A stretch of 64,000 bases of DNA from Fischerella muscicola PCC 7414. GTDB taxonomy: Bacteria > Cyanobacteriota > Cyanobacteriia > Cyanobacteriales > Nostocaceae. The stretch spans positions 35,666 to 99,665 of the forward strand of contig NZ_AJLK01000039.1 in assembly GCF_000317205.1 (NCBI RefSeq), written 5' to 3'. Below the pieces are notes generated by a model. That model saw nothing but the letters and a program-made list of their open reading frames with translations, made no database searches and was not told the DNA's origin. Both the position numbers and the translations under genes were made by a program. Below, piece by piece: positions 1 through 10,800 of the stretch. The stretch's first letter is position 1. Every line of letters begins with the position of its first letter.

Positions 1-366
1 CTTGATATCAGTAGGTGTACTGATGTGGTATATAGTTAATCTACAGAAATCATGTCATTACGCGTCAAAACTGATACTAATGTATTTTTAGGTGAAAGGT
101 AAATTTTCCCAAAACTCTCACCTATTCATGAGTTTAAGCAGACTTTTTCAGAAAAACTCGTAGTTATTTTGTAGCATTTATACCCTGTGATTTTGTTAGT
201 ATTTAGATATTATCTGTGTCCAAACTGATGAGTTTGATAAAGTTTTGTAAAGTTTTACAGATACTTGACTAATTATCCCTTGATGGTGCATGACTCGATT
301 GACACACCATTAGAAAAAAAGCCAAGATATAGTAAAAGTAAACATTTGTAAAGGCTGCGGTGCTGA
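1..366. other. Left-edge intergenic region, no gene seen
   Basis: AT-rich sequence with no open frame that looks coding on either strand. It presumably carries the promoter and leader of the DedA gene that starts at 367. I saw no repeat, tRNA or recognisable regulatory motif in it. Confidence 0.5.
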
Positions 367-996
367 ATGTCTTTGGAATTTATCTCGCTAGAAAATATCC
401 AAAGGATTGCCCATGAATATGGATACTGGGCAATTTTTTTCGGAATATTGTTAGAGAACTTGGGCATTCCCATTCCTGGTGAAACCGTAACCCTAGTCGG
501 TGGGTTCCTAGCTGGTAGTCATGAATTAAATTACTGGCTAGTTCTAGGCGATGCTGTTACGGGAGCAGTGATTGGTGGTATTTGCGGTTATTGGATTGGT
601 AGAACTGGCGGCTGGCCAATGCTAGTGCGACTTGGCAGCTTGTTTAGATTCTCTGAAGCCCGACTGTTGAGTATAAAGGAGCAGTTTAGTGAAAATGCGG
701 CAAAAGCAGTATTTTTTGGGCGTTTCTTTGCCTTGTTGAGAATTTTTGCCGCACCTATGGCTGGTATAGCTGAAATGCCTTTTGGAAAATTCTGTTTTTA
801 TAACATACTAGGGGCAACTGTATGGGCTAGTGTGATGGTGACACTGTCATTTTTTGCTGGCACAGTCGTCTCTTTGGAACAGTTAGTTGCTTGGGTAAGT
901 AAATTCGCGATCGCTGCCTTACTAATTCTTGCAGCTTTTATAATTATTCCCTTGTGGTTAGAGGCTAGACAAGCTAATAACCCAGCAGGAGAGTGA
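367..996 (+). CDS. DedA family (SNARE-associated/VTT domain) membrane protein
   Basis: A 209-residue inner-membrane protein of the DedA/VTT family; members are linked to membrane homeostasis and to flipping of undecaprenyl phosphate or phospholipids. The N-terminal half has the family signature around residues 30-50 (E30, then GIPIPGE at 33-39 and a glycine-rich hydrophobic stretch). The second signature, GRFFALLRIFAAPMAG, lies at about 118-133 with R119 and R125 in the expected places. Several hydrophobic segments follow, the last near residues 175-200. The ATG at 367 gives the full usual length (about 200 residues). It stands alone, followed by a repeat-rich gap before convergent pgk. Which lipid it handles cannot be read from the sequence. 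Confidence 0.9.
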   Translation: MSLEFISLENIQRIAHEYGYWAIFFGILLENLGIPIPGETVTLVGGFLAGSHELNYWLVLGDAVTGAVIGGICGYWIGRTGGWPMLVRLGSLFRFSEARLLSIKEQFSENAAKAVFFGRFFALLRIFAAPMAGIAEMPFGKFCFYNILGATVWASVMVTLSFFAGTVVSLEQLVAWVSKFAIAALLILAAFIIIPLWLEARQANNPAGE

Positions 997-1445
997 TGGG
1001 GAGTGTAGGGAGTGTGGGGAGTGAAGATGTTATCCCTTGTCACTTTTTCAGAGGACTTTCCAGCACCTCGAGGTGGTAACGCTCCTGTTAATAACTTTTT
1101 GATCACGAGCGCTCGATTTGTTGGTTATCGGACTATCCCTACTGCACAAGGCACTCTCTGCAATCAACTTTATAAGATTTTTTCTCTCCTTGTATGAAAC
1201 CACCCTGCCCTGAATCTTCCCGAAGCGGGGAAAAAATCTTACTCCCTCCCCGTTTCGCTTAGGGTTGGGGAGGGGTTCTTTTTATTTCTGCAAGAGGTCT
1301 ACTCTCTCAGTGCAGGACAAACCGCCCAGGAATATGAACCAGAAGCGCATTCATGAGGCGGCTGTGTCGGAACCTACGTCCGACACTTCAGCCTTTCCAC
1401 CCCTAAAAGGGGATGAGCTTTCTGCTCTCAACGCTGTAATTTGCC
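997..1445. other. Repeat-rich gap between the DedA gene and pgk
   Basis: Starts with GGGGAGT-type heptanucleotide repeats (about 995-1025). It then holds one arm-bearing copy of a dispersed repeat (about 1225-1301, related to the element at 45279-45403 in opposite orientation). Two stem-loops lie downstream of pgk: GTGTCGG/CCGACAC near 1368-1391 and CCCCT/AGGGG near 1401-1412. Short open frames exist but none has a recognisable product. Confidence 0.5.
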
Positions 1446-2648
1446 TTACGCTTCATCTAAAGCGGCAATTCCAGGTAATACTTTACCTTCTAGTAACTCC
1501 AAGCTAGCGCCGCCACCGGTGGAAATGTGGCTCATTTGATCAGCTAAACCGACTTTTTCGACAGCTGCAACGGAGTCACCACCACCAATGATAGTGGTAG
1601 CACCTTTTTTACTGAGATCGGCTAAGGTGCGGGCGATCGCTTCTGTACCAACGGCGAATTTGTCAAACTCAAACACACCCATCGGCCCATTCCAAACGAC
1701 TGTCTTACAGTCAGCCAAAGCGTCTTGGAACAATTTCACAGAGTCAGGGCCAATATCCAAGCCCATCCAACCATCAGGAATGTTCTCAATACTAACGGTT
1801 TGAGAATTGGCATCAGCAGCAAAGTTATCAGCTACTACTACATCTGTAGGTAACAAAAAGGTGACGCCTTTTTCTTTGGCTTTAGCTTCCAAAGACTTAG
1901 CTAACTCTAGCTTGTCTTCTTCTACCAAAGATTTACCTACACTCAAACCACGGGCTTTGTAGAAAGTGAAAATCATTCCACCGCCGATGATCAGTTTGTC
2001 GCATTTTTCCAGCAGTGTTTCAATTACACCAATTTTGCTGGAAACTTTGGAACCACCGATAATTGCGGCTAAAGGACGCTGTGGATTTTCAATCGCGCTT
2101 TGGAGGTACTGTAATTCTTTTTCAACCAAATATCCAGCTACAGAAGGACTCAAGAATTGAGTTACGCCTTCAGTGGAAGCATGGGCGCGGTGGGCTGTAC
2201 CAAAAGCGTCATTTACATATAAATCAGCGTTAGCTGCTAATTTCTTCGCAAATTCGGGATCATTTTTTTCTTCTTCTTTGTAAAAACGAACGTTTTCTAG
2301 TAACAGTACTTGCCCGTTTTGTAAAGCCCCGACTTTGGCAGCAACTTCATCACCGATACAGTCATCAGTTTTAACAACTTCTTGCCCCAATAACTCAGAA
2401 AGACGTTTAGCAACCGGAGTCAGACGCAATTTTTCATCTACACCCTTGGGACGCCCGAAATGGCTTGCTAGAATCACCTTAGCTCCCTTCTGCACCAAAT
2501 CCTGGATAGTTGGTAGGGCAGCGCGGATGCGAGTATCATCTGTGATGTTACCTGCATCATCCGTAGGTACGTTAAAATCAACCCGTACAAACGCACGTTT
2601 TCCAGACAAGTCAGTTGCAGATAAATTTGCTAAAGTTTTCTTTGACAC
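1446..2648 (-). CDS. pgk: Phosphoglycerate kinase
   Basis: Catalyses the reversible transfer of phosphate between 1,3-bisphosphoglycerate/ADP and 3-phosphoglycerate/ATP, serving glycolysis and, in the reverse direction, the Calvin cycle of a phototroph. The 400-residue length is standard. The substrate-binding N-terminal signature RVDFNVP is at 22-28, followed by the HFGRPKG motif near residue 63. The nucleotide-binding C-terminal half ends with the GGGDSVAAV loop near residue 350 and [12 protein letters not shown] near 376. The start is a GTG at 2646-2648 preceded by a clear AGGAGG (plus-strand 2657-2662) at about 8 bases, which decides it. The gene stands alone and converges on the DedA gene. 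Confidence 0.97.
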   Translation of the reverse strand: MSKKTLANLSATDLSGKRAFVRVDFNVPTDDAGNITDDTRIRAALPTIQDLVQKGAKVILASHFGRPKGVDEKLRLTPVAKRLSELLGQEVVKTDDCIGDEVAAKVGALQNGQVLLLENVRFYKEEEKNDPEFAKKLAANADLYVNDAFGTAHRAHASTEGVTQFLSPSVAGYLVEKELQYLQSAIENPQRPLAAIIGGSKVSSKIGVIETLLEKCDKLIIGGGMIFTFYKARGLSVGKSLVEEDKLELAKSLEAKAKEKGVTFLLPTDVVVADNFAADANSQTVSIENIPDGWMGLDIGPDSVKLFQDALADCKTVVWNGPMGVFEFDKFAVGTEAIARTLADLSKKGATTIIGGGDSVAAVEKVGLADQMSHISTGGGASLELLEGKVLPGIAALDEA

Positions 2649-2866
2649 GTCACAAACCTCCTGATTGCCTTTTTGTTATGTTTTACATTTAGTAGGCCCT
2701 TTCTGTGATTGTACAGGAGTACGCGGTGCAAAGAATTGTTAAGTGATTAGTTTGTTGTCAATTATCTGCGGTGACAATACCAAAATGTATGGAGAAATAG
2801 CCATTTCCATGCTCTACCAGAAGCAGGAAGCAGAAAATAAATTCTATCAAGCAACGGGTGAATGCA

Positions 2867-3277
2867 ATGTTTAAAAAAGTTCTGTTTCCAATTGATCAAA
2901 GTCGGGAAACTCAGGAAGCATTTGATGTAGTGATTGATGTTGTCCAAAAGTATGGCAGCCGCTTGGTGCTTTTGAGTGTGGTGGAAGAACCAAACACAGA
3001 TGCGCCAAAGGAGGATGTTGTCATGTCTTCACCTGAGACTGTTGCCAAACTGCTAGAAACTGCTAAAACCGCGTTTTCCCAGCAAGGAATTCAAACTGAA
3101 ACAATTGAAAGACAGGGCAAACCCGCGTTTGTAATTTGTGATGTGGCTGATGAAATAGAAGCAGATTTAATCGTCATGGGATGTCGGGGACTCGGATTAA
3201 CTGACGAAGGTGCTCATGATAGCGTTACCAACCGTGTGATTAATCTGTCTCCTTGTCCAGTGTTGATTGTTCCGTAA
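2867..3277 (+). CDS. Universal stress protein (UspA family)
   Basis: A 136-residue single-domain Usp protein; the family binds nucleotides and dimerises under stress. The family start FKKVLFPID and the C-terminal block VMGCRGLGLTDE...SVTNRVINLSPCPVLIVP are visible, the latter including the glycine-rich loop that contacts ATP in ATP-binding Usps. The frame extends to a GTG at 2858, but the ATG at 2867 places the first beta strand at the usual distance and is preferred. The gene is divergent from pgk and is followed by heptanucleotide repeats of GGGGAGA/GGGGATG type that run to the end of the next, convergent gene. Confidence 0.9.
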   Translation: MFKKVLFPIDQSRETQEAFDVVIDVVQKYGSRLVLLSVVEEPNTDAPKEDVVMSSPETVAKLLETAKTAFSQQGIQTETIERQGKPAFVICDVADEIEADLIVMGCRGLGLTDEGAHDSVTNRVINLSPCPVLIVP

Positions 3278-3280
3278 TTG

Positions 3281-3419
3281 GGTATAGGGGAGAAGGGAAG
3301 AAGGACAGGGAGGACAAGGAGGATAGGGGAGACAAGAAGGACAAGGAAGAAATTTTTCTCCCCATCACCCCATCCCCCCATCTCCCCATCACCCCACCTC
3401 CCCACCTCCCCATCACCCG
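3281..3419. repeat. Short tandem heptanucleotide repeats (GGGGAGA/TCCCCAT type)
   Basis: The 139 bases between the Usp gene and the stop codon of the surface protein are almost wholly purine-rich then pyrimidine-rich tandem heptads. The two halves are roughly complementary and could fold as one long hairpin. The same heptad family appears near 1000, 5520-5580, 56820-56945, 58030-58190 and 63920-63990. Confidence 0.7.
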
Positions 3420-5354
3420 TTAATCAACCGTGACCCGGAAGCGAATCAAACCAGTCTGTCCACCAAGAATATTAGCTGGCCCAACAACCACTGCACCTTG
3501 ATTGTTGCTACCACCACAAATATCAGCAAAGTCCTGTAATGGTGCTAAAGGTGATAGAAATTGTCCTTGGTTGTTAATTCCATCCACGGAAAGGCTATTA
3601 GAGAGATAGCTTGTCCCTGCTGGAATCAGATCACAGAACCTAGTATTTTGCAGTTGCTGAGTGCCATCAGCAAGAAAATAAACTGTGTACTCGACTTGAT
3701 CGCCACTGTTTAAGGGTGGCTGAAGACTAATTTGACCAACAGGCGATCGCCCAGCTTGCTGTAATCTGTCGTCATCATTACTATTGGGGTCATTGATAAA
3801 AGTGTTGAAGTTGACACCACTAATGGGCTGACCGTTTCTCAAAGCATTGGTAATGCGCTTAACTATCCGCAAATTGGTTTCTCCAGACGATCCAGCCTGA
3901 CCGGGACGGAAACCAAAATCAATACTGAGATTTTCTGAGTTGGGGTCAGTGATATTAGCCGTTAAAGTCGTGTTGGTTGTAGCTGTGAAGTCACTTGGTT
4001 GTGTCACCTCTACAGTATAGTTACCTGGTTGTAAACCAGTAAATAAATAATTACCGTTGTTATCAGTACGAGTTGTGCCAACAACCTCTCCAGTATTATT
4101 GCGGAGAGTTAAAGTCACATTAGCTATTCCCGTTTCACCAGTATCAGGAGTGCCGTTGTTATTTCTATCTATGAAAACAAAATCACCAATTGCACCACCA
4201 GGCGGTCGGCGTAAGCCAAAATCGACGTTATCTAAGGATTGACCAGAAGTGAGATTGACGTCGATTTGCCTATTCCCGGTAGTCACTTCTGGCAAGTTAA
4301 AGGGAGGGTTGACAGTAACTCTATAAGAACCTGCTGGTAAATCGCTGAAGGAATAATTCCCGTTATTATTGGTGGTTGTCGTCTGGGTGATATCATCAGG
4401 AGTACCGAACTGTCCATCAGGGCCAGGCTGAGTGAGGGTGACGATGACATTGTCAACTCCTGGTTCGCCTGGGTCTTGTTGACCGTTACCATTGCGATCA
4501 TTAAAGACAGTATCACCTATAGAACCTCTTGCCGAAGGCGCACAGATAGTTATATCAGCAACACCAATAGTTTCATCTTGTTGAGGTTGTTGGTTTTCGG
4601 CGTACGGCAAAGGTCCACTCTCGTAGACAATGCGAATTTGGGTGACAGGTTGAGCAAATGTCGCAAAAACATTACCTAAATTCCGATCATTAGGTGAATT
4701 TCCTGGTCCCACACGCGGATCGGCTCCCCGCGCCACATTACTGCTAACTATTTGGTTAACAGAACCAGGTCCGATATTGGTAAGGGTAACTGGTACATTT
4801 TGACCTTGATTTGATGCAGTGACAGTAATTTGATCCTGAAAAGGGACTTCATCTGAGCGATCGCGATCCACGTCCAATAATGTCAGGGGAACAGGCAAAG
4901 TTACTGGTTGGGCAAAAGTGATAGTGAGCGTTGAAGTGCCTTGCCGATAGTTTACGGTTGAACTTTGTTGTGAAGCATCTATTCCCCAGCGCAAATATGG
5001 ACTATTAATACCACCGTAGGGTCCAGGAGCAACCCCATAGGGAACATCACCAAGATTTCCGGGGGAATTCTGCGGTGATTGATCTCGGATAAATCCTGCT
5101 GGGTTCTCCGTCATCTGAAAATTAGTGCTGACACCCCCAATATCGAAAGTTTGATTAAAATTTGCCGTTTGGAAATTGGTTGTTCCCCAATTGAGAGTTG
5201 CTTGTGTTGTACCAGCTGGACAACTTGTTTGTTGTGCTACAACTTTTTGACTGGAAATAATTCCTTGTAGGGGAATTTGGGGAATAGCCAATAGCACTGT
5301 TAGCAGCGTACTTCCACAAGGATGAAAGTTTAAATGTTTAAATAGAGCTTTCAT
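3420..5354 (-). CDS. Secreted protein with two SdrD B-like domains and a C-terminal DUF11-like domain
   Basis: A 644-residue exported protein, last gene of a surface operon. A signal peptide covers about residues 1-40 and ends near VVAQQ. Residues 60-270 form a beta-rich region of unknown family. Two SdrD B-like (Cna-B fold) repeats follow at about 275-380 and 385-485, each with GAIGD/GSIGD then a DxNxNGxxD calcium-loop-like motif and NGNYxFxxLxxGxY. Residues 490-640 resemble a DUF11-type repeat. No LPXTG or membrane anchor is present, as expected for a Gram-negative-type envelope, so how it is retained is unclear. Probable role: extracellular structural or adhesive protein. Confidence 0.8.
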   Translation of the reverse strand: MKALFKHLNFHPCGSTLLTVLLAIPQIPLQGIISSQKVVAQQTSCPAGTTQATLNWGTTNFQTANFNQTFDIGGVSTNFQMTENPAGFIRDQSPQNSPGNLGDVPYGVAPGPYGGINSPYLRWGIDASQQSSTVNYRQGTSTLTITFAQPVTLPVPLTLLDVDRDRSDEVPFQDQITVTASNQGQNVPVTLTNIGPGSVNQIVSSNVARGADPRVGPGNSPNDRNLGNVFATFAQPVTQIRIVYESGPLPYAENQQPQQDETIGVADITICAPSARGSIGDTVFNDRNGNGQQDPGEPGVDNVIVTLTQPGPDGQFGTPDDITQTTTTNNNGNYSFSDLPAGSYRVTVNPPFNLPEVTTGNRQIDVNLTSGQSLDNVDFGLRRPPGGAIGDFVFIDRNNNGTPDTGETGIANVTLTLRNNTGEVVGTTRTDNNGNYLFTGLQPGNYTVEVTQPSDFTATTNTTLTANITDPNSENLSIDFGFRPGQAGSSGETNLRIVKRITNALRNGQPISGVNFNTFINDPNSNDDDRLQQAGRSPVGQISLQPPLNSGDQVEYTVYFLADGTQQLQNTRFCDLIPAGTSYLSNSLSVDGINNQGQFLSPLAPLQDFADICGGSNNQGAVVVGPANILGGQTGLIRFRVTVD

Positions 5355-5576
5355 TTTCTAGTTCAGTTCCTAAATATTTCATTTGAAAATAGGGGTTAGT
5401 TAGTGGTTAGTTGTTGGTGGGTAGAGACGCGAGGAACATCGCGTGTGTACAATAGTTATTAGTGGTTAGTGGTCAAAAGTTATTGGTAAGAGGGAACAGG
5501 GAATAGGTAATTTCTCCCTTCCCTAGTCCTCCTTGTCTCCCCACACTTCCCACACTCCCCCTACTTTCCACACTCC
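5355..5576. repeat. Heptanucleotide repeats inside the surface operon
   Basis: Between the OmpA-type gene and the SdrD-B gene. It contains GTTAGTG/GTTAGTT heptads around 5395-5480, a nested hairpin-like segment (GTAGAGACGCG ... CGCGTGTGTAC) near 5420-5450, and pyrimidine-rich CTCCCCA-type heptads at 5515-5580. No gene is visible. Confidence 0.7.
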
Positions 5577-7772
5577 TCACCTGGGAGACTCTATTTGCAG
5601 GTCTTGTTCTTGTGGTTCCACGATGAGTTCGATGCCTCGCACGTCTTTGTAGATGATTTCTGTACGGCGATCGCGTGCATAATCTACGCGGGTGTTACCT
5701 TCTGTTTTGCGTTGGGTTTCACCAAAAGAACGAATCGTCATCCGTTCTGGACTAATACCCTTACGCAGTAGGTAATTTCTCACAGCTAAGGCTCGACGTT
5801 TACCCAGTGCCAAGTTATATTCATTGCTGGCGCGGGGGTCGGTGTGTCCCTGTAATTCAACTACGATGAAAGGATATTTTTGCAATACTGCTGCTACCCG
5901 ATCTAGAACAGCAGCACTTTCTGAACTAATAAAGGATTTATCTAAGGCAAAGTGGACATTATTTGGTGCTTGGATGCGGATGGGTTCTGCTGGTGGCGGT
6001 GGTGGCGGTGACGCTGGTGGTTCTGGTGGTGGTGGCGGTACTGGTCGAGAAGTACACTGTGGAGGCTGGGTTGGTTGAGAACTGGGCTTTAGATTCGGTT
6101 TTGTGCCAGCAGTGCCAATAATCGCCGCTAGGGCTGGTTCAGAAGTACCATATTGCGGATCGGTAGCGATCGCACTCACCGCATCTCCGGTTTGCAAGTT
6201 TTCCACTATAGTGCTAAAATTACCACCTTCATCTACAGATACGGTTGCCAATGGTTCACTTAATGCCCCGTAACCCCGTTGATAATCGCCTAAACGATAA
6301 ATTGTCACTTGCGAACCGCGATCGGCTTTTCCCTGCAAAGTGACGCTGTTTCCTGTAGGCAGAAACGCCCTTTGTTTAAATTCTGGAGCATTAATAGCTG
6401 CATTCCCAGTTTCCAGGCGACGGTTAGGAGAATCCCGGCGTGGATTGGGGCCATCTCCCACCTGAAAGTCGCTCACATCCAGATTTTGCTGGGTATTCAG
6501 GTCAATACTCAAACCTTCTAACGCCGCAAATTTATTATTCTGGATAATATTCTTGACGCCTGGTTTTCTTTGACCAACATCATTCCTGGGAAAAGCCGAT
6601 ACCACTACCCCCGGCCCAGTTTGATAGTCAATTTCATTACCAACTACCTGATGATTACTACCCATCAAGTAAACTGCTGCCCGTCGTAATCGTCTGCCAT
6701 TATAAGTGATTTTGTTATTCTGAATTGCTACGTTGCCTTGAGGTTTAAATAAATACACTCCAGCTCCGTCATTGCCACAAATCAAGTTACCTATAATTTG
6801 AGACTGGTTGACCAAACCTTCAAATCTTAAAGCATCAGGCATTCCAGCAATACCGTTAGCAACGAGGATATTTTCTTGTACTACCGTATTTTCACCACGT
6901 ACTGATGTAATAATTGCACTACCATCATGGTAATAAATCCGGTTACGCCGAATTGTTGCTCCTTGGGAGTTAAAAACGTAAACCCCAAATGCCGAAGTTT
7001 GTTCTGGCATTTGTTCATTAGCTGTTAATCCCAGCCAGTTGTTTTCAATCACAACATTCTTGGGCGGCACGTCAGAGGCGCGGAAGGGAAAATCATCGTT
7101 GGGCGGTTGCTGACGGCTGGTATCGGGAGGTGGGAAACGGTGAGCAATGACAATATCTCCTGGCGGTGTAGTCAGAGTTACCGGTTTAGGATCAGTGTCA
7201 AAAGCCAAATTTCCCAAAATCTGTTTGATCGGTTTACCTGTAAAACCATAAATATTCAAGCCGCGAATTGTCACACCATCAGCAACCACAGTCAACCCGC
7301 GCAAAATCTCTTGATTTGCTGCGGGAGTGATTGTCACCACTGGTATTGGAATGGCAATTTCTGCCGTTGCTGAATTGTTCGGATCGTATCCTGGTTGAGT
7401 TGAACCATCGATAACTAATCCGGGAGTGGCTAAATCTGGTAGTTGTGTTTGTAACTGGATCGTAGTTGCACCAGCAGGTAAATTAAACTCTATTCGAGAT
7501 GCGCCTGTAGTTGGTGTAACCTGGGTTTTTTCGGCTTCACTGAGTTTTGCTGTGGGTAAAGTGCCATTGACGATTGCGATCGCTTCGCGCAAAGTCACAG
7601 CATTATCAGGGTTAGGATTTCCATCACGATTGCTATTTACCACCACCCGCAATGTAGGAGAGGAAGTAGGGGTTTGAGCAAAGGCAATTTCTGGAGGTAA
7701 AAGGTAAACGGTAAAAGGTAAAAGATAAATTATTCCTTTTGCCTTCTTTCTTTTAAATTTCAACTTGGACAT
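5577..7772 (-). CDS. Right-handed beta-helix protein with C-terminal OmpA peptidoglycan-binding domain
   Basis: A 731-residue exported protein. Residues 1-33 are a signal peptide ending AFAQ. Residues 45-110 match the CSLREAI-type entry of beta-helix proteins (NAVTLREAIAIVNG). Residues 150-420 contain repeated right-handed beta-helix coils of the NosD type (VVIENNWLG, ATIRRNRIYY, SQIIGNLICG). A proline stretch at about 574-593 precedes an OmpA domain (about 600-705) with LQGHTDPRAS, the NxxLxxxRA helix and RDRRTEI, the residues that hold diaminopimelate in peptidoglycan. It therefore probably anchors an outer-surface helix to the wall. It lies 64 bases after the barrel gene and is likely co-transcribed. 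Confidence 0.85.
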   Translation of the reverse strand: MSKLKFKRKKAKGIIYLLPFTVYLLPPEIAFAQTPTSSPTLRVVVNSNRDGNPNPDNAVTLREAIAIVNGTLPTAKLSEAEKTQVTPTTGASRIEFNLPAGATTIQLQTQLPDLATPGLVIDGSTQPGYDPNNSATAEIAIPIPVVTITPAANQEILRGLTVVADGVTIRGLNIYGFTGKPIKQILGNLAFDTDPKPVTLTTPPGDIVIAHRFPPPDTSRQQPPNDDFPFRASDVPPKNVVIENNWLGLTANEQMPEQTSAFGVYVFNSQGATIRRNRIYYHDGSAIITSVRGENTVVQENILVANGIAGMPDALRFEGLVNQSQIIGNLICGNDGAGVYLFKPQGNVAIQNNKITYNGRRLRRAAVYLMGSNHQVVGNEIDYQTGPGVVVSAFPRNDVGQRKPGVKNIIQNNKFAALEGLSIDLNTQQNLDVSDFQVGDGPNPRRDSPNRRLETGNAAINAPEFKQRAFLPTGNSVTLQGKADRGSQVTIYRLGDYQRGYGALSEPLATVSVDEGGNFSTIVENLQTGDAVSAIATDPQYGTSEPALAAIIGTAGTKPNLKPSSQPTQPPQCTSRPVPPPPPEPPASPPPPPPAEPIRIQAPNNVHFALDKSFISSESAAVLDRVAAVLQKYPFIVVELQGHTDPRASNEYNLALGKRRALAVRNYLLRKGISPERMTIRSFGETQRKTEGNTRVDYARDRRTEIIYKDVRGIELIVEPQEQDLQIESPR

Positions 7773-7836
7773 TAATCACTCCTATGACACCACGTTTGAA
7801 AACAATGAATGATGAATTATGAAGAATGACAAAATT

Positions 7837-10800
7837 TCATCCTTCATCCTTCTGCCTTCTGCCTTCTGCCTTTTGTTTCAAACGCTGAATTAATTTACTT
7901 TGGGATGTCTCTTTGGCAGGTTCTGTTTGTGCCGTTGGGATTTCCGATTCTTGTTGTTGTTTGGGTACTGGTTCTTGTAAACCAAAGCCACCCAAAAGTT
8001 CGTTCAACTTCAAGCTGATATTGACATAGAAACCACCTTCAGAACGATAACCAGTAAAGTCGCGGTCATCCACACTGCCAAAGCTGTAACCGAGACCTAA
8101 ACGTAAATCAGGAGTGACGTAATATCCGGTTTCAACAGCAACACCGAATTCATCGTAGTCAGTGCCGCTATTGGAGTTTTGTCCAATCCATCGTCCCTCA
8201 ACAGCTAAATCGCTGCGATAACCTAAGCGATAAGATGCCCGTAATTGTGCCAGGTTAACACTACCGTCGTATCTGTCATCGTCGTAGTAGGTGACGCCAT
8301 TGCGGAAAGCGTATTTACCGTAGAACTCCCAGCGCCAATTGGGGGCGTAGATACCCTCTGCGGAAAAGATATGACCTGTGGCTGTACTACCTGTGAGTTG
8401 AGTTTCGGGAATCGAATCAAAGTTTTGTCGCCACTCGTATTTCAGCAACCCGTTGAATTTATCGTTGGTGGGGTCGCGGTATGCTAAACCGATTTTGAGA
8501 TTGGCTGTATCTCCCAGTTCTTGGAATCTGATGCCGCCGGTGTCGATGCTGTTGACGACGGTGGGAAGGTAGACGTTAGCTTCGCCTGCTTGTTGGAAGC
8601 GGACTAAGGCTGTTAAAGCCGGAGAGATTTTTCCGGCGGCGGCGGCGGAAATTACTAGGTTATTGCTTTGATCTCCATCACGATATTCAAACTGGGCGCG
8701 GGCTTTGAAATTAGGATTATCGGTGTATTCAAACCCCAAGCTATAGACGGAACCAGAAAACAGTCCTAAACTCGCAGCAGTTTGCCCCACTGCGTAGTAT
8801 TGCGGATATCTATCTCCGGCTGCTGTAGCATTGAATATATTTTTGAATACGTATTGATAACCCAGGTTGACTTTGAATCCTGGTGCTACTTTCCAGCCGT
8901 GAGACACACCAAGAGCGCCTTGTCCCTGCAAGCCACCAAAACCAGAAAGTACGGAATAGCGACCCAGTAGGGAAGTATCATCTGATAGTTTTTGATCAAC
9001 AATCGTGTCTAAGGTAGTAAGGGAGTTCCCTGGCAGTAATTCACTGTCATCATAAAATTGATGTGCCAGTCGCAATGTCACTCCCTCGGCTGCTTTCCAG
9101 TCTAAACCCAAGGTAGTCCGGTTGGGATACAAGGGGTCAGACTCACCTAAATTCAGTTCATTTTGGGCTTGAAAAGTCAAGCTATCTGTTAATGGAAACT
9201 TCAAACGAGATACAATCTGACTCGCGTCACCATCTAAGTCATCACCAATACGATCATTGCGAGAACGGTTGACGTATTCCAAGCTGAGATCGCTATTACC
9301 CAGTTTTTGCAGAATTCCCGCCCGGAAGGTTCGCAGTTCGTTACTGACTCGTTCTCCAGGACGGTTTTGTGGCTGTGGATCGAATAAGTCAAAGAAGCTA
9401 GTAATGGAAGTTGGTGCAGTGCCGTAGTTCTCTTCGACGTCGTAAGCGACTCTAAAGCTAGTCAGGTCACTCAGTCTGGTTAGTAAAGATGCTCCGTAGC
9501 GGGTTTGTCCAGGTGTAAAGCTAAAGGTGGCGTTGTTAGAGAAATTCGGCTCGACGGCGCGATAGTAAGCTTGACCGAAAAGATTTTCTGTGATATTACC
9601 AAAAGCTTCCAAGCGGTAAGCATTACCACTTGCTTCTTCACCAGTGATCAGGTTGTTGTTGGAGTGGGCAAATTCCCCGACAATCTTTCCTACATTTCCT
9701 AAAGAAATTAAGAAGTCTCCACCGAACAGTTCAAAATCTTGGTCGCCTTGGTCTTCCCGGAGATAGCTAACAGCACCGAAAGTTTTGTTTGTGAAATCGT
9801 TGGAGAAGTTATATTGCAGTCTTCCACCCAGGAGGCTGGAGTCTTCGCCACCTTCATTTTGGTAGGTGACGACAATGCGGCGAACGAGAGTTGAGCCAAA
9901 GGGGTTGAGTTCTGTGGCAAAGACTGGACGGCGAAACAGCAGTGTACCACGGTCATAGTCAATTTCGTAGTCTGCACCACGCAGCATTTGTTTGCGTTCT
10001 ACTACTGTGCCAGGACGGTTAATTTCTTCGGCTTCGACATAAACGATTTCACTGCCAGGAACTAACAGGCGTTTGGAAAGGAAGTAGTAGCCACCTGTGC
10101 CATCAGGAACGATGGTATCTCGCTGGAAGCCTTCGATATTGTTGGCATACAAGCCTGTGATTTGCAGGTTGCCCAGGTTGTAGTTAGCTTTAAAGCCGTG
10201 CAGTTGACGGGAGGTAGCTGTATACAGTTGGGAGGCGCGAGCAAATTCGTTGGTGCTGTAGTCGCCCCACATGAAGTAATCTGGTTCTGCTCCCACAATC
10301 GAGGGAGTACGTTCTAAACGAGCGTAGAAACTGTCAATCGAAGGGGTGGTGGGGGTAGCGGTGGAACTGTCGCCATAAACGGGATAGGGTTGTTCACAGA
10401 ACTGCACACCACCAAATAGGCGATTGTTGCCTTCACAGTCTTGATTGATGGCGCGATCGCTATTGAATGCCCCTGTAAATAACCAATCTCCAATTTTTCC
10501 TGTGGCAAAGGCAGCACCATAAAAATCTACGGTTGTGCCTTTGTCTATCTCGTCAGGATTGAGAAACTCTTGCAGGCTTCCCCAGTAATTCGTCCCTCCT
10601 GGGCCAATCCGCAAGTTCAGTACCCCTGTCACTAAGGAAGGGCGAAGATAGGTGGTGAATTCAACTTGAGTGTAGGCTTCTAGAGGTACTGTTGTGATTT
10701 TCTCTATCCAGGAATTATCTGTTTGTTGGGGGAAGGTGGGATTTTTGATGTCATCCAGTTCTGTTGGAACATTGAGTGATTGTTTTTGAATCTTGTCGAT

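Noticed and set aside
1012..1197. 61-codon plus-strand frame after the DedA gene
   Set aside because: It begins within heptanucleotide repeats, has no ribosome site and no recognisable sequence.
3214..3405. 63-codon minus-strand frame (MGRWGDGEMGGWGDGEK...)
   Set aside because: It is a translation of tandem heptanucleotide repeats overlapping the Usp gene end.
3281..3419. Tandem repeats considered as a CRISPR array
   Set aside because: The units are contiguous heptads without spacers, and no cas genes are present. The Cas4-like domain in the cassette is part of a fusion protein without Cas1 or Cas2.
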